From assembly GCA_030431475.1 (NCBI GenBank), contig JAUIJD010000041.1, positions 1 through 38,747 on the forward strand: 38,747 nucleotides of DNA, in the 5' to 3' direction. Positions 7,910 through 16,940 of the stretch are shown here, piece after piece. Positions within the stretch are counted from its first letter, which is position 1. The number at the start of each line of letters is the position of its first letter. Made by a program: the position numbers and the translations under genes. The stretch is from Verrucomicrobiia bacterium (GTDB taxonomy: Bacteria; Verrucomicrobiota; Verrucomicrobiia; Verrucomicrobiales; Akkermansiaceae). A model generated the notes under the pieces. It searched no databases. It worked only from the letters and a program-made list of their open reading frames with translations, and was not told where the DNA came from.

Positions 7910-10181
7910 GCCCGAAGCGATACGACGGGCCGTCCGCCGGCGCCGGTTCGATGATCGGCTCCGGGCGTGGCTCCCCGGCCGGCCACAGCAGGACCGAGGT
8001 GTCGGGCGGGAAGGACACCTTCACCCGCCCCGCCTCCAGCGGCGTGAGCTTCACCGATTCGTCCGCGACCCACGCCGGTGACTCGATCGACGGGTCGATG
8101 ACGACCTCGCCGCCCTTCTCGCTGCGGATGTGAACCCAGGTGGTGCCCCCCTTTTCACGGCAGGCACTGACCAGATGGGCGCCCTCGCCGCGGAGCTGGT
8201 GGAAGCGGGCGTCGGGCCACTTGGCCGGTGTCGCCGGAAACACCCGGAGCACCCCGCCCCAGCTCTGGAAGAGCATTTCCTGAATCGAGGTCGCAGCATG
8301 CAGCGGCGTCTCCATCACCGGTCCGCTCTCGGCATACATGGTGCTCGGCTTGAGAAAACGACGCAGGCCGTTGAGTTTCTCCAGCGCGAGGTCGCCATCG
8401 CCCAGCAAGGCCGCGATGCTGGCGCCGCCGGTGAAGGAGTAGCCCTGCATCGCACCGGGGAAGCTGTGCCAGCGCTCGAGACTGCGCTCGATCAGCTCGC
8501 GCTGGCCGTCGGTGTCCGGCGTGATGGTGCGCAGCGGGTAGATCCCGATGAGGTGCGACCAGTGACGGTGGCTTTTGTCGAAGCCGACCCCGCGCCCGAC
8601 CATGATTCCGTGCTCGTTGGTGGAGAGCGGCGCGAGCTTTTCCCGGATCCGGCGCCACTCGGCGATGAGCGGCTCGTCATCGTCGGAAAGCCCGCGCTCG
8701 TCGGCGACTTCCAGCAACCGGCCGCTGGCCCAGCGCAGGAGCGACAGGTCGTAGGAGCAGTCGGGGGCGTTGCCATACTCGGGCGAATGGGTGGGCGGCA
8801 GGTGCAGCCGACCGTCGTCGCCTTCGGTGAGGAAATGGCGGTAGTAGTTCACCGCACGCACCAGCAACGGCCACAGCACCCGGTCGCGCAGCTCGTCGTC
8901 GGCGTGGTGACGGACCTCCATGCCGACGTTGTGAAGCGCCCACAACAGGTTGCCGACCTCGGCGCCCATGTCCTCCGGCAGGCCGTCGCGTCCGCCCGGC
9001 TCGCCGGCGTGGGCGAGCAGGTCCCAGCCGGACGAGCCGCGGCCGATGGCGTAGGAATCCCCGCGGTACTTCTCGGCCACATTGCGGGCGAGGGCGTCGC
9101 GATGGACGTCGAGCCGGTGGCTCAGCGCCGTGGCCATGCCCCGGCGGTTGGCCACGTTGGCGCCGCTGTGGGAAAGCTGGATGTTGAGGTTCCACCAGGT
9201 CGCGTTCCACGGCGTCGGCTGCAGCCACGGTCCCTGGTTGTCGATGATCCATCCCTTGTCGCGGGTCGCGCAGGCCCGCTTGTACTGCTGGATCCAGTAA
9301 AAGGCATCCCAGTAGGGATCCCCCGTGGAAATGAAACTATGGGGATAGTAGTTGGCCCACCACTCCCGATGCGAGCTGATCCACTCCTGAGGATCCGCAT
9401 TCGCCGCCCCGAGCACCGCCGCCACGGCCCGGTCGCTCGCCTCGTCGCCGGGATAACTGTGGGCGACGCTCAACCACAGCGTTTTGTGTCCGTCGCCGCC
9501 CGTCTCCCTCCACGCCACCGCGGTCTGCCCTCCGGCGTGCAGGCGGTGCACGGCCAGCGACACGCCATCGCGCTCGGAAAGCTCCGCCGGCGGGTTGGCC
9601 GGCTTGCGGGACAGCCCTCCCCTGGCCCGCGAGCTGGTCGCCGCCGCCGGGCGGTAGATCCATCTCGCCCCGGCCATCACCCGCTCGCCTTCGAATTCGA
9701 AGCACATCACCGGCTCGGTGGCGTGCACCCGCGCGTTCCACGTCAGCGTGCCCTCCTCGCCCTCGATCGTGCCGCGGGCCTCCGCCTCGTGCAGCGAGAG
9801 CTCCGCGCTGCCTCGAACCACGTCGGCCGGCAGATCGAGTTCGAGATCGCCGATGAAGAGCCGCCCACGGTTGAGCACCTCGACGCCGCGCTCGCTGAAG
9901 AGGTCTTCATCGACCGGTCGGTGGTCGTGGACCGCGCTGGAGCCGACCGAGAAACGCAGCGTGCGCGCATCCCTTCGGGTCATCATCGTCCCGAGCTCGC
10001 CATTCCCGAGAAACGGGGCCTCAAACCAGCGGCTCGGAAGTTTCTCCCACGCCGGATCGTGCGTTGCCAGATACGCCGCCCAGTCAATGCGTGGCTCGAC
10101 TTCCGGCCCCGCCGCTGCGTGCGCGAGCGCACCCATCGCCATGGCAAGAATCGGAATTGAAAGAAGAGCTGGCGTTTTCAC
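7902..10181 (-). CDS. GH95-like secreted glycosidase (alpha-fucosidase family)
   Basis: The protein of about 759 residues follows the GH95 plan: N-terminal beta domain, then an (alpha/alpha)6 barrel. The motif WWNLNIQLSH has the paired Asn of the GH95 'NxN' site. THSPEYGN corresponds to the SPEN segment with the general-acid Glu, and HRHWSHLIGIYP is the conserved HRHxSHLxGLYP. The usual 'DGNFG' Asp appears as Glu in PVMETPLHAATS, just before QEMLFQS, so activity or specificity may differ. A signal peptide (KTPALLSIPILAMAMGALAHA) favours the GTG at 10181; a TTG at 10211 is also open. It would release fucose or related sugars from extracellular glycans. It lies inside a segment bounded by 36-bp direct repeats. 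Confidence 0.82.
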   Translation of the reverse strand: MKTPALLSIPILAMAMGALAHAAAGPEVEPRIDWAAYLATHDPAWEKLPSRWFEAPFLGNGELGTMMTRRDARTLRFSVGSSAVHDHRPVDEDLFSERGVEVLNRGRLFIGDLELDLPADVVRGSAELSLHEAEARGTIEGEEGTLTWNARVHATEPVMCFEFEGERVMAGARWIYRPAAATSSRARGGLSRKPANPPAELSERDGVSLAVHRLHAGGQTAVAWRETGGDGHKTLWLSVAHSYPGDEASDRAVAAVLGAANADPQEWISSHREWWANYYPHSFISTGDPYWDAFYWIQQYKRACATRDKGWIIDNQGPWLQPTPWNATWWNLNIQLSHSGANVANRRGMATALSHRLDVHRDALARNVAEKYRGDSYAIGRGSSGWDLLAHAGEPGGRDGLPEDMGAEVGNLLWALHNVGMEVRHHADDELRDRVLWPLLVRAVNYYRHFLTEGDDGRLHLPPTHSPEYGNAPDCSYDLSLLRWASGRLLEVADERGLSDDDEPLIAEWRRIREKLAPLSTNEHGIMVGRGVGFDKSHRHWSHLIGIYPLRTITPDTDGQRELIERSLERWHSFPGAMQGYSFTGGASIAALLGDGDLALEKLNGLRRFLKPSTMYAESGPVMETPLHAATSIQEMLFQSWGGVLRVFPATPAKWPDARFHQLRGEGAHLVSACREKGGTTWVHIRSEKGGEVVIDPSIESPAWVADESVKLTPLEAGRVKVSFPPDTSVLLWPAGEPRPEPIIEPAPADGPSYRFGLN

Positions 10182-10204
10182 AGGGCCACTTACCCATAAA
10201 AAAA

Positions 10205-10666
10205 CCAGCAACTTTCGTCATGGACCGAGTTCGTTGAGCAGCTGGATCGACGGCTGGTGGTTGCCGTCGCGGCGCAGCGCCTCGCGGGCCGCCTCGCGGG
10301 CTTCATTGACCTGCCCGAGACGCAGGTGAATCGTCGCCCGCGCGTAGGGCGCGTCAGGACTTGAGGTATCGGCCTGCTCGGCGAGCTGCAGCGCACGGAT
10401 GGCGTCGTCGGTACGGTTCTGGCCGGCGTAGAGCAGGCCGAGGTTGTACCAGGCGCGGGCGAAGCGCGGCTCGATGCGCACGGCATCGCCGAGCAGTTGC
10501 TCGGCTTTCGGCGTGTCGCCCATTTCCGCGTAGGCGAGCGCGGCGAGATAGGGGATCTCGGGGTTGTCGGGAGCCAGTTCGGCAGCGGCATCCAGCGACT
10601 TGATCGAGTCCCGGGTCCTCCCGACTCCCCCGACGAAGACGGCGAAGTCCCGGCGCAGCGCCGGCG
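10205..10666 (-). repeat. Direct repeat of cytochrome-TPR 3' end, copy 1
   Basis: This roughly 460-bp segment is a second copy of 16941-17405. By eye the central 272 bp (10306-10577 against 17043-17314) are identical, while the flanks differ at roughly a fifth of positions. Similarity continues a short way past the stop codon of both copies. Confidence 0.88.
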
Positions 10667-10667
10667 A
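10218..10667 (-). pseudogene. Truncated duplicate of cytochrome-TPR gene (TPR part only)
   Basis: About 150 residues match the last TPR section of the 745-residue cytochrome protein encoded at 16955-19192, from RRDFAVF to LLNELG. The signal sequence, all eight heme motifs and the middle domain are absent. The open frame runs upstream to 10712 only by reading the oxygenase-tail repeat in antisense, so the first 15 residues (MPGVELIRPAPGTIR) are spurious. No independent promoter is apparent. It is best seen as a recombination remnant, although the frame is intact and a short TPR protein could in principle be made. Confidence 0.85.
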
Positions 10668-10701
10668 CCGGATGGTTCCTGGTGCGGGCCTGATCAGTTC
10701 A
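10666..10701 (+). repeat. 36-bp direct repeat, copy 2
   Basis: This second copy of the oxygenase 3' end lies 32 bp beyond the stop of the giant CSLREA gene. It joins the truncated TPR fragment at a GA microhomology (position 10666), so the junction is a chimera of two unrelated genes. Confidence 0.85.
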
Positions 10702-10733
10702 ACGCCAGGCAATGAGCCAGCACCGCCAGTCCC

Positions 10734-13700
10734 TCAAGGCATCGTGGTGACCTTGAAAAGCAGGCGTGAGGTGCCCGGCTGGGTGACCGGGATGCCGACG
10801 GAGGTCGTGCCGAGCTGACCTTCCACCGCCGTTCGGGCGGGCGTCCAAATCACGGCGTCGGGAGAGGTGAGAACGTCATAACGCCGGTTCGGCGACGAGG
10901 TCCATTCGATCTCCATCTCGGTTTGGTTGCCGAAGGTGTCAACAATCGAGACGATGCGAAAATAGGAGCCCCGGTCCTGCGGATCGGAGTCTGCCTCGTA
11001 CTCGTCGAGGTCGGAACGCTGGTCGCCGTCGGTGTCCACGAAGGTGTTCGAGACATACGGATCCAGGCTGTGGCGGACTTCCCAACTGTTCGGGATGTCG
11101 TCTCCGTCGATGTCCGGATCGAGGGTGGAGGGATCGAGCTCGAAGGCTCCACGGTCGATGGTGGCGGAGCCGTCGAAGTTCCCGTCGGAGACCCGCGGGT
11201 TGATGCCGGTCTGGTCGGTGGCGAGAAAGCCGCTGGGAATGACCGGGTCGCCGGAATCGAGCGCCGGGCTGTCGAATCGAAGGGGAATGACCGGGGTGCG
11301 GCCGAAGGCCGTCGAGAGCGGGTCGAGCCCGAGGCCGGACGGGCCGCTGATGTCGGTCGGATCGAAGAAGGTCGTTCCGTTGGAGGGATCCTCGATGTTG
11401 TGGCCGTGGGAGTCGATGCGATGCGGTCCGCCGGGATTTCGGTCGTGGAAGTTGAACGGGAGGTTGTCGCCGAGGATGGTGTGGGAGCAATGCGCGGTGG
11501 AGTTGTTGAGGTCGATTCCGCCGCCGGGTCCGTTGTCGCAGGTGTTGCCGACGATGGTGCAGTGGAAGATCGAGAAATCGGAGGGGTCGAGGTCGGCGAT
11601 CGCGCCGCCACCAAGCAGGGCCCGATTTCCGAAAAGGGTACACTGTTCGAGTAGGGCCGGGGCGTTGGAAGCGAAGAGAGCCCCGCCGAACTGGTCGGTG
11701 AAGTTGTCGATGAAGGCGCAGTTGTGGATTGAGGCGAAGGCGTTCTGGGTGACCGCGAGGGCTCCGCCGTTGGCAAGGGAACGGTTGTTTTCGAAGAGAC
11801 AGTCCCGGAGTTCGACGAAGGAGAAATTGGTGACGAAGAGCGCGCCGCCGTCCTGAGTCGAGTCGCCGTCCTTGAAGTTGAGCCCGGTGATCTTCACCGG
11901 TCCGCCGCCGGTGTTGACCTGCATCAGCCGGAAGGAACTGCCGGATGAGCCCGGGCCGAGCAGCGTGGGGTTGGTGGACAGCGTGGAGGCGTCGATGGTC
12001 ATGTCGGTCGAAACGAGGATCTCGCCGAGGACGTGGTTCTGGACGAGGGTGGCGCCGTCGAGGAAGGGGTGGAACCGGATGAGCGGCTTGGGAGAACCGC
12101 CGAAGCCGTTGAGGTGGGTCACCGCGTCCCGGAGCGAGACGCCGCCGCTGGCGATGCCGTCGTTTTCATCCACGGCGGTATCGACGAGCAGGACCGGCGG
12201 AGCCTCGGTGGCGCCGACATCGAGGAAGGCGAAGCCGTCGCCGTCGCCATCGAGCGGGCGCGGAAACTCGCGAACGTCGCGCGCGGGATCATCGAGGCCC
12301 GGATTGATGACATCGACCGCATCGGTGGCGGGCCGCAGCGGGAAATAGCCGGGCACCGGGGCATCGACGAAGCTCTCGAGGAGGTCGTCGGTCGAGGTGA
12401 AGTCGGTGGGGTCGTTGAGTTGCGGGACGGCCGAGCGGGTGAGGTTGGCACCGAGGGAGGCGACGGCGCCGGGGAAGCCCGACTCGTCGGCGAAGAGCGG
12501 CGTGCCGATGGGATCGTCGAACAGGCAGTGCTCGAAGGTGAGGGTGGCGGTCCGGTTGTCCGGGATGAGGCCGAATGAGCTCTGGTAGGCGATCGCACCG
12601 GCGGCGGTGAGGCCGGGGCCGGGCAGATCGACGGCAGTGTTGTTGGAAAAGGTGCAGTTCTTGAAGTGGAGGAATCCCTCGTTGCCGACGACGGCTCCCT
12701 CGGCGGCGGTGTTGCCGGTGAAGGTGCACTGGGTCACGGTGCCGAAACCGTCATTGAAGAGGGCACCGCCGCGGGAGGCGCCGTTGTTTCGGAAGGTGGT
12801 GTCGGAAAGTTCGACGCGATCATTCGTCACGAGGGCTGAATGACCTCCAGGTTCGGAATTGTCCTCGAAACGGCAGCGGTGGATGCGGAGGCGGCCGCCT
12901 GCGCTGACCGCGTGCAGCCCGGGATTCGACAGCCTGAGGTTCTCCAGGCCGAGATACGATTCGCCGGCTCCCGAGGCGAAGCTGAAGCGGATGAGCTCAT
13001 GGGCGGCGGGAGAGGGATAACCGGAGGGCACCGATTCATTGAGGTCGTCGGTGAGGGTGATGCCGTTCGGGAGGGTCGAGGCGTCGATGGTCATGGAGTG
13101 ACCGAGAAAGACATCCAGCGCGTCTGCCCGGCCGGACAGCGGGTCGGGGGTGGCGAGGGTGATCGTCGCGCCATCGAGGGCCGGGGAAAACTGGATCAGC
13201 GCGTGGGGGGTGGTGTGGGCGGCATCGATGGCCTCCCGCAGCGAAACGCCGGTGCCGGCGAAAGGCCCGTCGTGCTCGTCGAGGGCGGTGGTGACCACGA
13301 TGGGCGGGACGAACTCAAAGGCACCGGCATCGCGGGTGGCGGTCGAATTTCCATCCCCATCCTGGGTCGTCGCGCCGCGCTGGTCCAAGGCCCCGGTCGC
13401 GGTGCCGCGATCGATGGCGGCCGAGGCTGCGGTCAGCGCGACGGTCGGCGTCGGACCACCGTGGTCGCCGAAGGGCTTCAATCCATCGAGCGTGACGACT
13501 TCGAGCGTCTCGGCGTCGGTGAAGGCGTGAAGCGGCTCGATGAAGTTGTTGGGGATATTTCCGGCGATCAGGCAGGCCTCGAGCCGGTGGGATGAGGACG
13601 GGACGGGATGGTCGGCGGCGACCGGATTCGAGCCCACGTTGGCGGTGAGGGTGAGATGGGAAAGCAGGGGCGTGGTGGAACTGCCGGCCGGGAGAACGTT

Positions 13701-16481
13701 GAGGCAGATCGCCGAGCCATCCGATGTTGCGAAGTTGGCGTGGAAGGTGGAGTTCGCCACCGTGTCTTCGAAGGTCGTCAACGTGAAGGGATGAACGTGC
13801 TCGGAGAAATAGATCGCGCCACCGTAGTCGGTGGTGGCGCGGTTGTACGAGAAGGCGCAGGAATCGATCACGACGGCCACCTCCCGATAGTCGAGCCCGA
13901 TCGCGCCGCCGCGGCCGGCGGTGTTGTTTCGGAACCAGCAGTTCCGGATCACGATCGGGTCTGTGACGGCGAAGGGATCGGCCGCACTCTGGTTGATGCG
14001 GATGGCCCCGCCGTTGGTGACGGTCGGATTTCCCGCATCGGACAGGGTCAGAAGCTCCAGCGTGACGTTGGCGGCGGTGATGTCGAAAACCCGCGAGCCC
14101 TGGCCGTCGATCTCGGTGTGATACGCAGACCGGCCCATGCCTCGGAGGTGCACCGGAGCCGACAAGGTCAGGGACCCGAGCAGGGGATCGATCGCCACCT
14201 TGGCGGGAGTCGAGGTGGCGAAGGTGATCACATCCTTGTCGTCGTCCGCGTTGGCAAGGGCGACGGCCTCGCGGAGGGAGGTCTCCCCGTCGTTGGCGTC
14301 GAGGTTGTCGACGAGCGTGGTGACCACGATGTCGCGGGCGGATTCGAGCGCACCGAGGTCGGCGCGGGCTTCGATCCCGCCGCCGGTTCCGTTGACGAAA
14401 CGTGGACGTCCCGCGAGGTCGGCATTCCGGCAGAGCTTGGAATCGGCTCGGCTCGGGCCGAGATCGATCAGCGGGGAAAGGAAGGGAACGGGGCGGCTCT
14501 CAGCGTCGAGGTGGAGGTCGCCGGTGGGGTCGCCGGGCGCGGCGTGGGGCGAAGCGGCATCGGACCAGGCGTTGGGCCCGAACGCGGTGATGCCGGTCGG
14601 CGCGGAGATGAAGAAGTCGCGGGTCGCGGGATCCCCGGCGACGTTGTCCGAGAAGACACAGTGCGAGAGGTCGAAATCGGCATAGGCGCTCACGGCGCCG
14701 GCACTGTTGCTCGCCGTGTTGTTGCGGAAGGTGCAGTGCTCGAAGCGCGACGGCCCCCAGAGCTGCATCGCCCCGCCAAAGGTGGAGGCGTTTCCCCGAA
14801 ACAGGGTGTTGACTGCGGTGATGCCGGCGCCGGCCCAGACCGCGGTGTCGGTGCAGTCCTCGATGCGGACCTGGCGGAGGTAGAGATGCCCGGTCGTGGC
14901 GATGGCCGATCCGAGACCGCTGGTCCGGCAGTCCGAAATCGTGGTTTCGAGGACATTGACCTGATGCGTCTCGCAGGCGGCGAGCGCGGCCCCGTAGTAA
15001 ACGATTCGTTCGGCCGGTGGTCCCTCGCTACCGGTCTCCGGGGCGTCGGCATCGGCCAGGTCCAGCCCTTGCAAGGTGGCGGCGAAGGTCGGCGCGCCGG
15101 GCGTGCACGACTCGAGCACGCGGGGCTCGACCAGCAGATCCTCTTCAAGCACGGCCCCGTCCAAGAGAAAGATCCGGTGCGCCACGGTGGCGTCGGGACG
15201 AATCGTGGCGCGACTGGTGTAGGGGTGATCGACCCACACCGTCGAAGACACCTCAAGGGGGCCGTGCTCAAGCGTACAGAAGTAGTTCTCCGGAAGCTCG
15301 ATGCGGGTGCCTGGGTCAGTGGAGGCGGCGATCGAGAGCGCTTCCCGAAGCGAGGTCTGCGATTCGGTGAGACCGAAGTTTTCGTCGTCGTTGGTATCGA
15401 CCCAAAGGGTCTCTCCCAGCTCGAAGGCACCGATGTCGATGATGGCGGTACTGAAGAAATCGTCGTCGCCATCCTTGATCCGGGGGCAGCCGCGCTGGTC
15501 GGCGGAAGGCGCCCCAGCGACGGAAGGATCGCCGGCGTCGCAGGCGGGCGACGACGGACGGAAGGCGCAGGTGTGCGTGATCCCCCCCCGCCGCATCGGT
15601 TCGAAAAGCTGCGGATCGTCGGTGAGGACATCGGTGGCGACCGCATAGCTCGGAGCCGGGTCGCCGAGAATGTTGTGGCCTCCCGAGGTCACCGGCAGGC
15701 CGGCACCGATGTTTACGCTGCCCTCGTTGGCGGCGACGATGGAATGGGTCAGCGTTGTGGCTCCGACGACTCCGATACCCTTGTTGAAGGCAACCGTCGA
15801 GTGATGAAGCTGGATCGGCCCGTCGATCACCCAGACGCCACGGCCCTGGTTGCAGGCGATGGTGCACTGCTCGATGGTCGTCGGCGACGGCAGCGACGGC
15901 AGCGGGTCCGCGGAGACCAGGATGGCGCTGTCCGAATTCTCCACCACCGAGCAACCGAAGAGATCGAGATCGACGTTTCCACTCGCCGAGATCGCGCCGC
16001 CGCCCGCACCGTCGGTGGAATTCCGCGCGAAGTGGCAGGAGACGAAGGTGACCTTCAGCAGATGGGTGTGCGGCGGGAAGGTCACGGCCAGCACCGCGCC
16101 GCCGGTGGCGCTGCCGGTGGCGAAGCCGTTGATGAAGGCCACGTTCCGGACCGTCACGGTGGTGAGCGGGTCGGTTCCGTCGCTGATCGCGAGAATGCGG
16201 GAGGCACGGGCCCCGTCGAGCGTGATCCCGCGGGCAAGCGCCGTGGCATCGATCTCCAGCGATCTGGCGAGCGGCAGGAATCCGTGCTGGAGCGTGATGG
16301 TGCCGCCGTTCAGCGAGGCGTCGAAAAGGATCGTGTCGCCCTCGGCGGCGGCCGCGATCGCCTCGCGAAGGGAGGTTTCGGCCGGGATGGTGCCGTCCTG
16401 GTCGTCGAGGGTGTCGACCGTGAAGGTGGCGGCGTGGAGGGGCACGAGCAACGCGAGCGCAGCGAGAACAAATCGCTTCAT
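10734..16481 (-). CDS. Giant five-module CSLREA / beta-helix exported protein
   Basis: The 1915-residue product starts with a signal peptide (MKRFVLAALALLVPLHA). Five modules of about 340-370 residues follow. Each opens with a CSLREA-type signature: TSLREAI near residue 35, TSLREAL near 375, TSLREAV near 733, VSLREAI near 1078 and VSLRDAV near 1448. Each continues as a right-handed parallel beta-helix with repeated 'C.F..N.A..GGA' turns and closes with a choice-of-anchor-Q type DxGAFE segment. From about 1790 there is a calcium-binding TSP3-like stretch (DIDGDDIPNSWE, DTDGDQRSDLDE) and a C-terminal beta domain ending LLFKVTTMP. It is probably a surface adhesin or polysaccharide-binding protein. 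No Shine-Dalgarno sequence precedes the ATG; the leader is pyrimidine-rich. Confidence 0.9.
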   Translation of the reverse strand: MKRFVLAALALLVPLHAATFTVDTLDDQDGTIPAETSLREAIAAAAEGDTILFDASLNGGTITLQHGFLPLARSLEIDATALARGITLDGARASRILAISDGTDPLTTVTVRNVAFINGFATGSATGGAVLAVTFPPHTHLLKVTFVSCHFARNSTDGAGGGAISASGNVDLDLFGCSVVENSDSAILVSADPLPSLPSPTTIEQCTIACNQGRGVWVIDGPIQLHHSTVAFNKGIGVVGATTLTHSIVAANEGSVNIGAGLPVTSGGHNILGDPAPSYAVATDVLTDDPQLFEPMRRGGITHTCAFRPSSPACDAGDPSVAGAPSADQRGCPRIKDGDDDFFSTAIIDIGAFELGETLWVDTNDDENFGLTESQTSLREALSIAASTDPGTRIELPENYFCTLEHGPLEVSSTVWVDHPYTSRATIRPDATVAHRIFLLDGAVLEEDLLVEPRVLESCTPGAPTFAATLQGLDLADADAPETGSEGPPAERIVYYGAALAACETHQVNVLETTISDCRTSGLGSAIATTGHLYLRQVRIEDCTDTAVWAGAGITAVNTLFRGNASTFGGAMQLWGPSRFEHCTFRNNTASNSAGAVSAYADFDLSHCVFSDNVAGDPATRDFFISAPTGITAFGPNAWSDAASPHAAPGDPTGDLHLDAESRPVPFLSPLIDLGPSRADSKLCRNADLAGRPRFVNGTGGGIEARADLGALESARDIVVTTLVDNLDANDGETSLREAVALANADDDKDVITFATSTPAKVAIDPLLGSLTLSAPVHLRGMGRSAYHTEIDGQGSRVFDITAANVTLELLTLSDAGNPTVTNGGAIRINQSAADPFAVTDPIVIRNCWFRNNTAGRGGAIGLDYREVAVVIDSCAFSYNRATTDYGGAIYFSEHVHPFTLTTFEDTVANSTFHANFATSDGSAICLNVLPAGSSTTPLLSHLTLTANVGSNPVAADHPVPSSSHRLEACLIAGNIPNNFIEPLHAFTDAETLEVVTLDGLKPFGDHGGPTPTVALTAASAAIDRGTATGALDQRGATTQDGDGNSTATRDAGAFEFVPPIVVTTALDEHDGPFAGTGVSLREAIDAAHTTPHALIQFSPALDGATITLATPDPLSGRADALDVFLGHSMTIDASTLPNGITLTDDLNESVPSGYPSPAAHELIRFSFASGAGESYLGLENLRLSNPGLHAVSAGGRLRIHRCRFEDNSEPGGHSALVTNDRVELSDTTFRNNGASRGGALFNDGFGTVTQCTFTGNTAAEGAVVGNEGFLHFKNCTFSNNTAVDLPGPGLTAAGAIAYQSSFGLIPDNRTATLTFEHCLFDDPIGTPLFADESGFPGAVASLGANLTRSAVPQLNDPTDFTSTDDLLESFVDAPVPGYFPLRPATDAVDVINPGLDDPARDVREFPRPLDGDGDGFAFLDVGATEAPPVLLVDTAVDENDGIASGGVSLRDAVTHLNGFGGSPKPLIRFHPFLDGATLVQNHVLGEILVSTDMTIDASTLSTNPTLLGPGSSGSSFRLMQVNTGGGPVKITGLNFKDGDSTQDGGALFVTNFSFVELRDCLFENNRSLANGGALAVTQNAFASIHNCAFIDNFTDQFGGALFASNAPALLEQCTLFGNRALLGGGAIADLDPSDFSIFHCTIVGNTCDNGPGGGIDLNNSTAHCSHTILGDNLPFNFHDRNPGGPHRIDSHGHNIEDPSNGTTFFDPTDISGPSGLGLDPLSTAFGRTPVIPLRFDSPALDSGDPVIPSGFLATDQTGINPRVSDGNFDGSATIDRGAFELDPSTLDPDIDGDDIPNSWEVRHSLDPYVSNTFVDTDGDQRSDLDEYEADSDPQDRGSYFRIVSIVDTFGNQTEMEIEWTSSPNRRYDVLTSPDAVIWTPARTAVEGQLGTTSVGIPVTQPGTSRLLFKVTTMP

Positions 16482-16635
16482 GGGTCGAAGAAAAAGAGGT
16501 GGGTTTGGTGTTCTCCATCAACCGGGCGGCGATGTCCGGATCCCGGCGGAGGCGGGATATGAAAACAATTCACCTGAGATGTTGGAGAAAAACGGGAACC
16601 GGAAACAAGGCCGAAGTTGGATACCGGCAGTGCAT

Positions 16636-16690
16636 CTCCATTTCAGATTTGAAACCGCGAATCGACGCGAATCCTCGATGGAGCACGTCC
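16636..16690 (-). repeat. Interspersed repeat, inverted partial copy
   Basis: On the minus strand this reads GGATTCGCGT, then GATTCGCGGTTTCAAAT. This matches the core of the repeat at 16688-16811 and 29523-29649 but faces the other way, so it forms an inverted pair with the adjacent copy. Confidence 0.6.
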
Positions 16691-16811
16691 GGCGGAAGAC
16701 TGATGGCGTCCGGGAATCCGTGAAATCCCCGGGCACCCGCGGAAGATCGGAATCCATTCGCGTGAATTGGCATCCATCCGTGGTTCGGATTTCCCAAATG
16801 TGGATGCCCCG
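16688..16811 (+). repeat. Interspersed repeat, copy 1
   Basis: This roughly 124-bp element contains CATTCGCGTGAATT, then a CCATCCGTGGTTC segment and AAATGTGGATGCCC. It aligns along its length with 29523-29649. Both copies sit in intergenic DNA and neither encodes a protein. Confidence 0.65.
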
Positions 16812-16940
16812 TGAGTGGAAAAATCAGGGCAAGGAACGTCCCGTGGCGTCACCGACTTCGTGGTGCGCTCCCGTAGCACCGCGCCAACCGAGTGGCACCG
16901 CAACAGACCGGCATCCCGAGTGCGCAGGGGCGTGGCGGGC

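Noticed and set aside
10668-10712. N-terminus MPGVELIRPAPGTIR of the TPR fragment
   Set aside because: It is the antisense reading of the copied oxygenase tail, so it is not part of any TPR protein.
13608-16562. 984-codon open frame on the plus strand
   Set aside because: It lies opposite the giant CSLREA gene, whose regular modules and signal peptide are convincing. The antisense product is Gly/Arg/Val-rich without domains.
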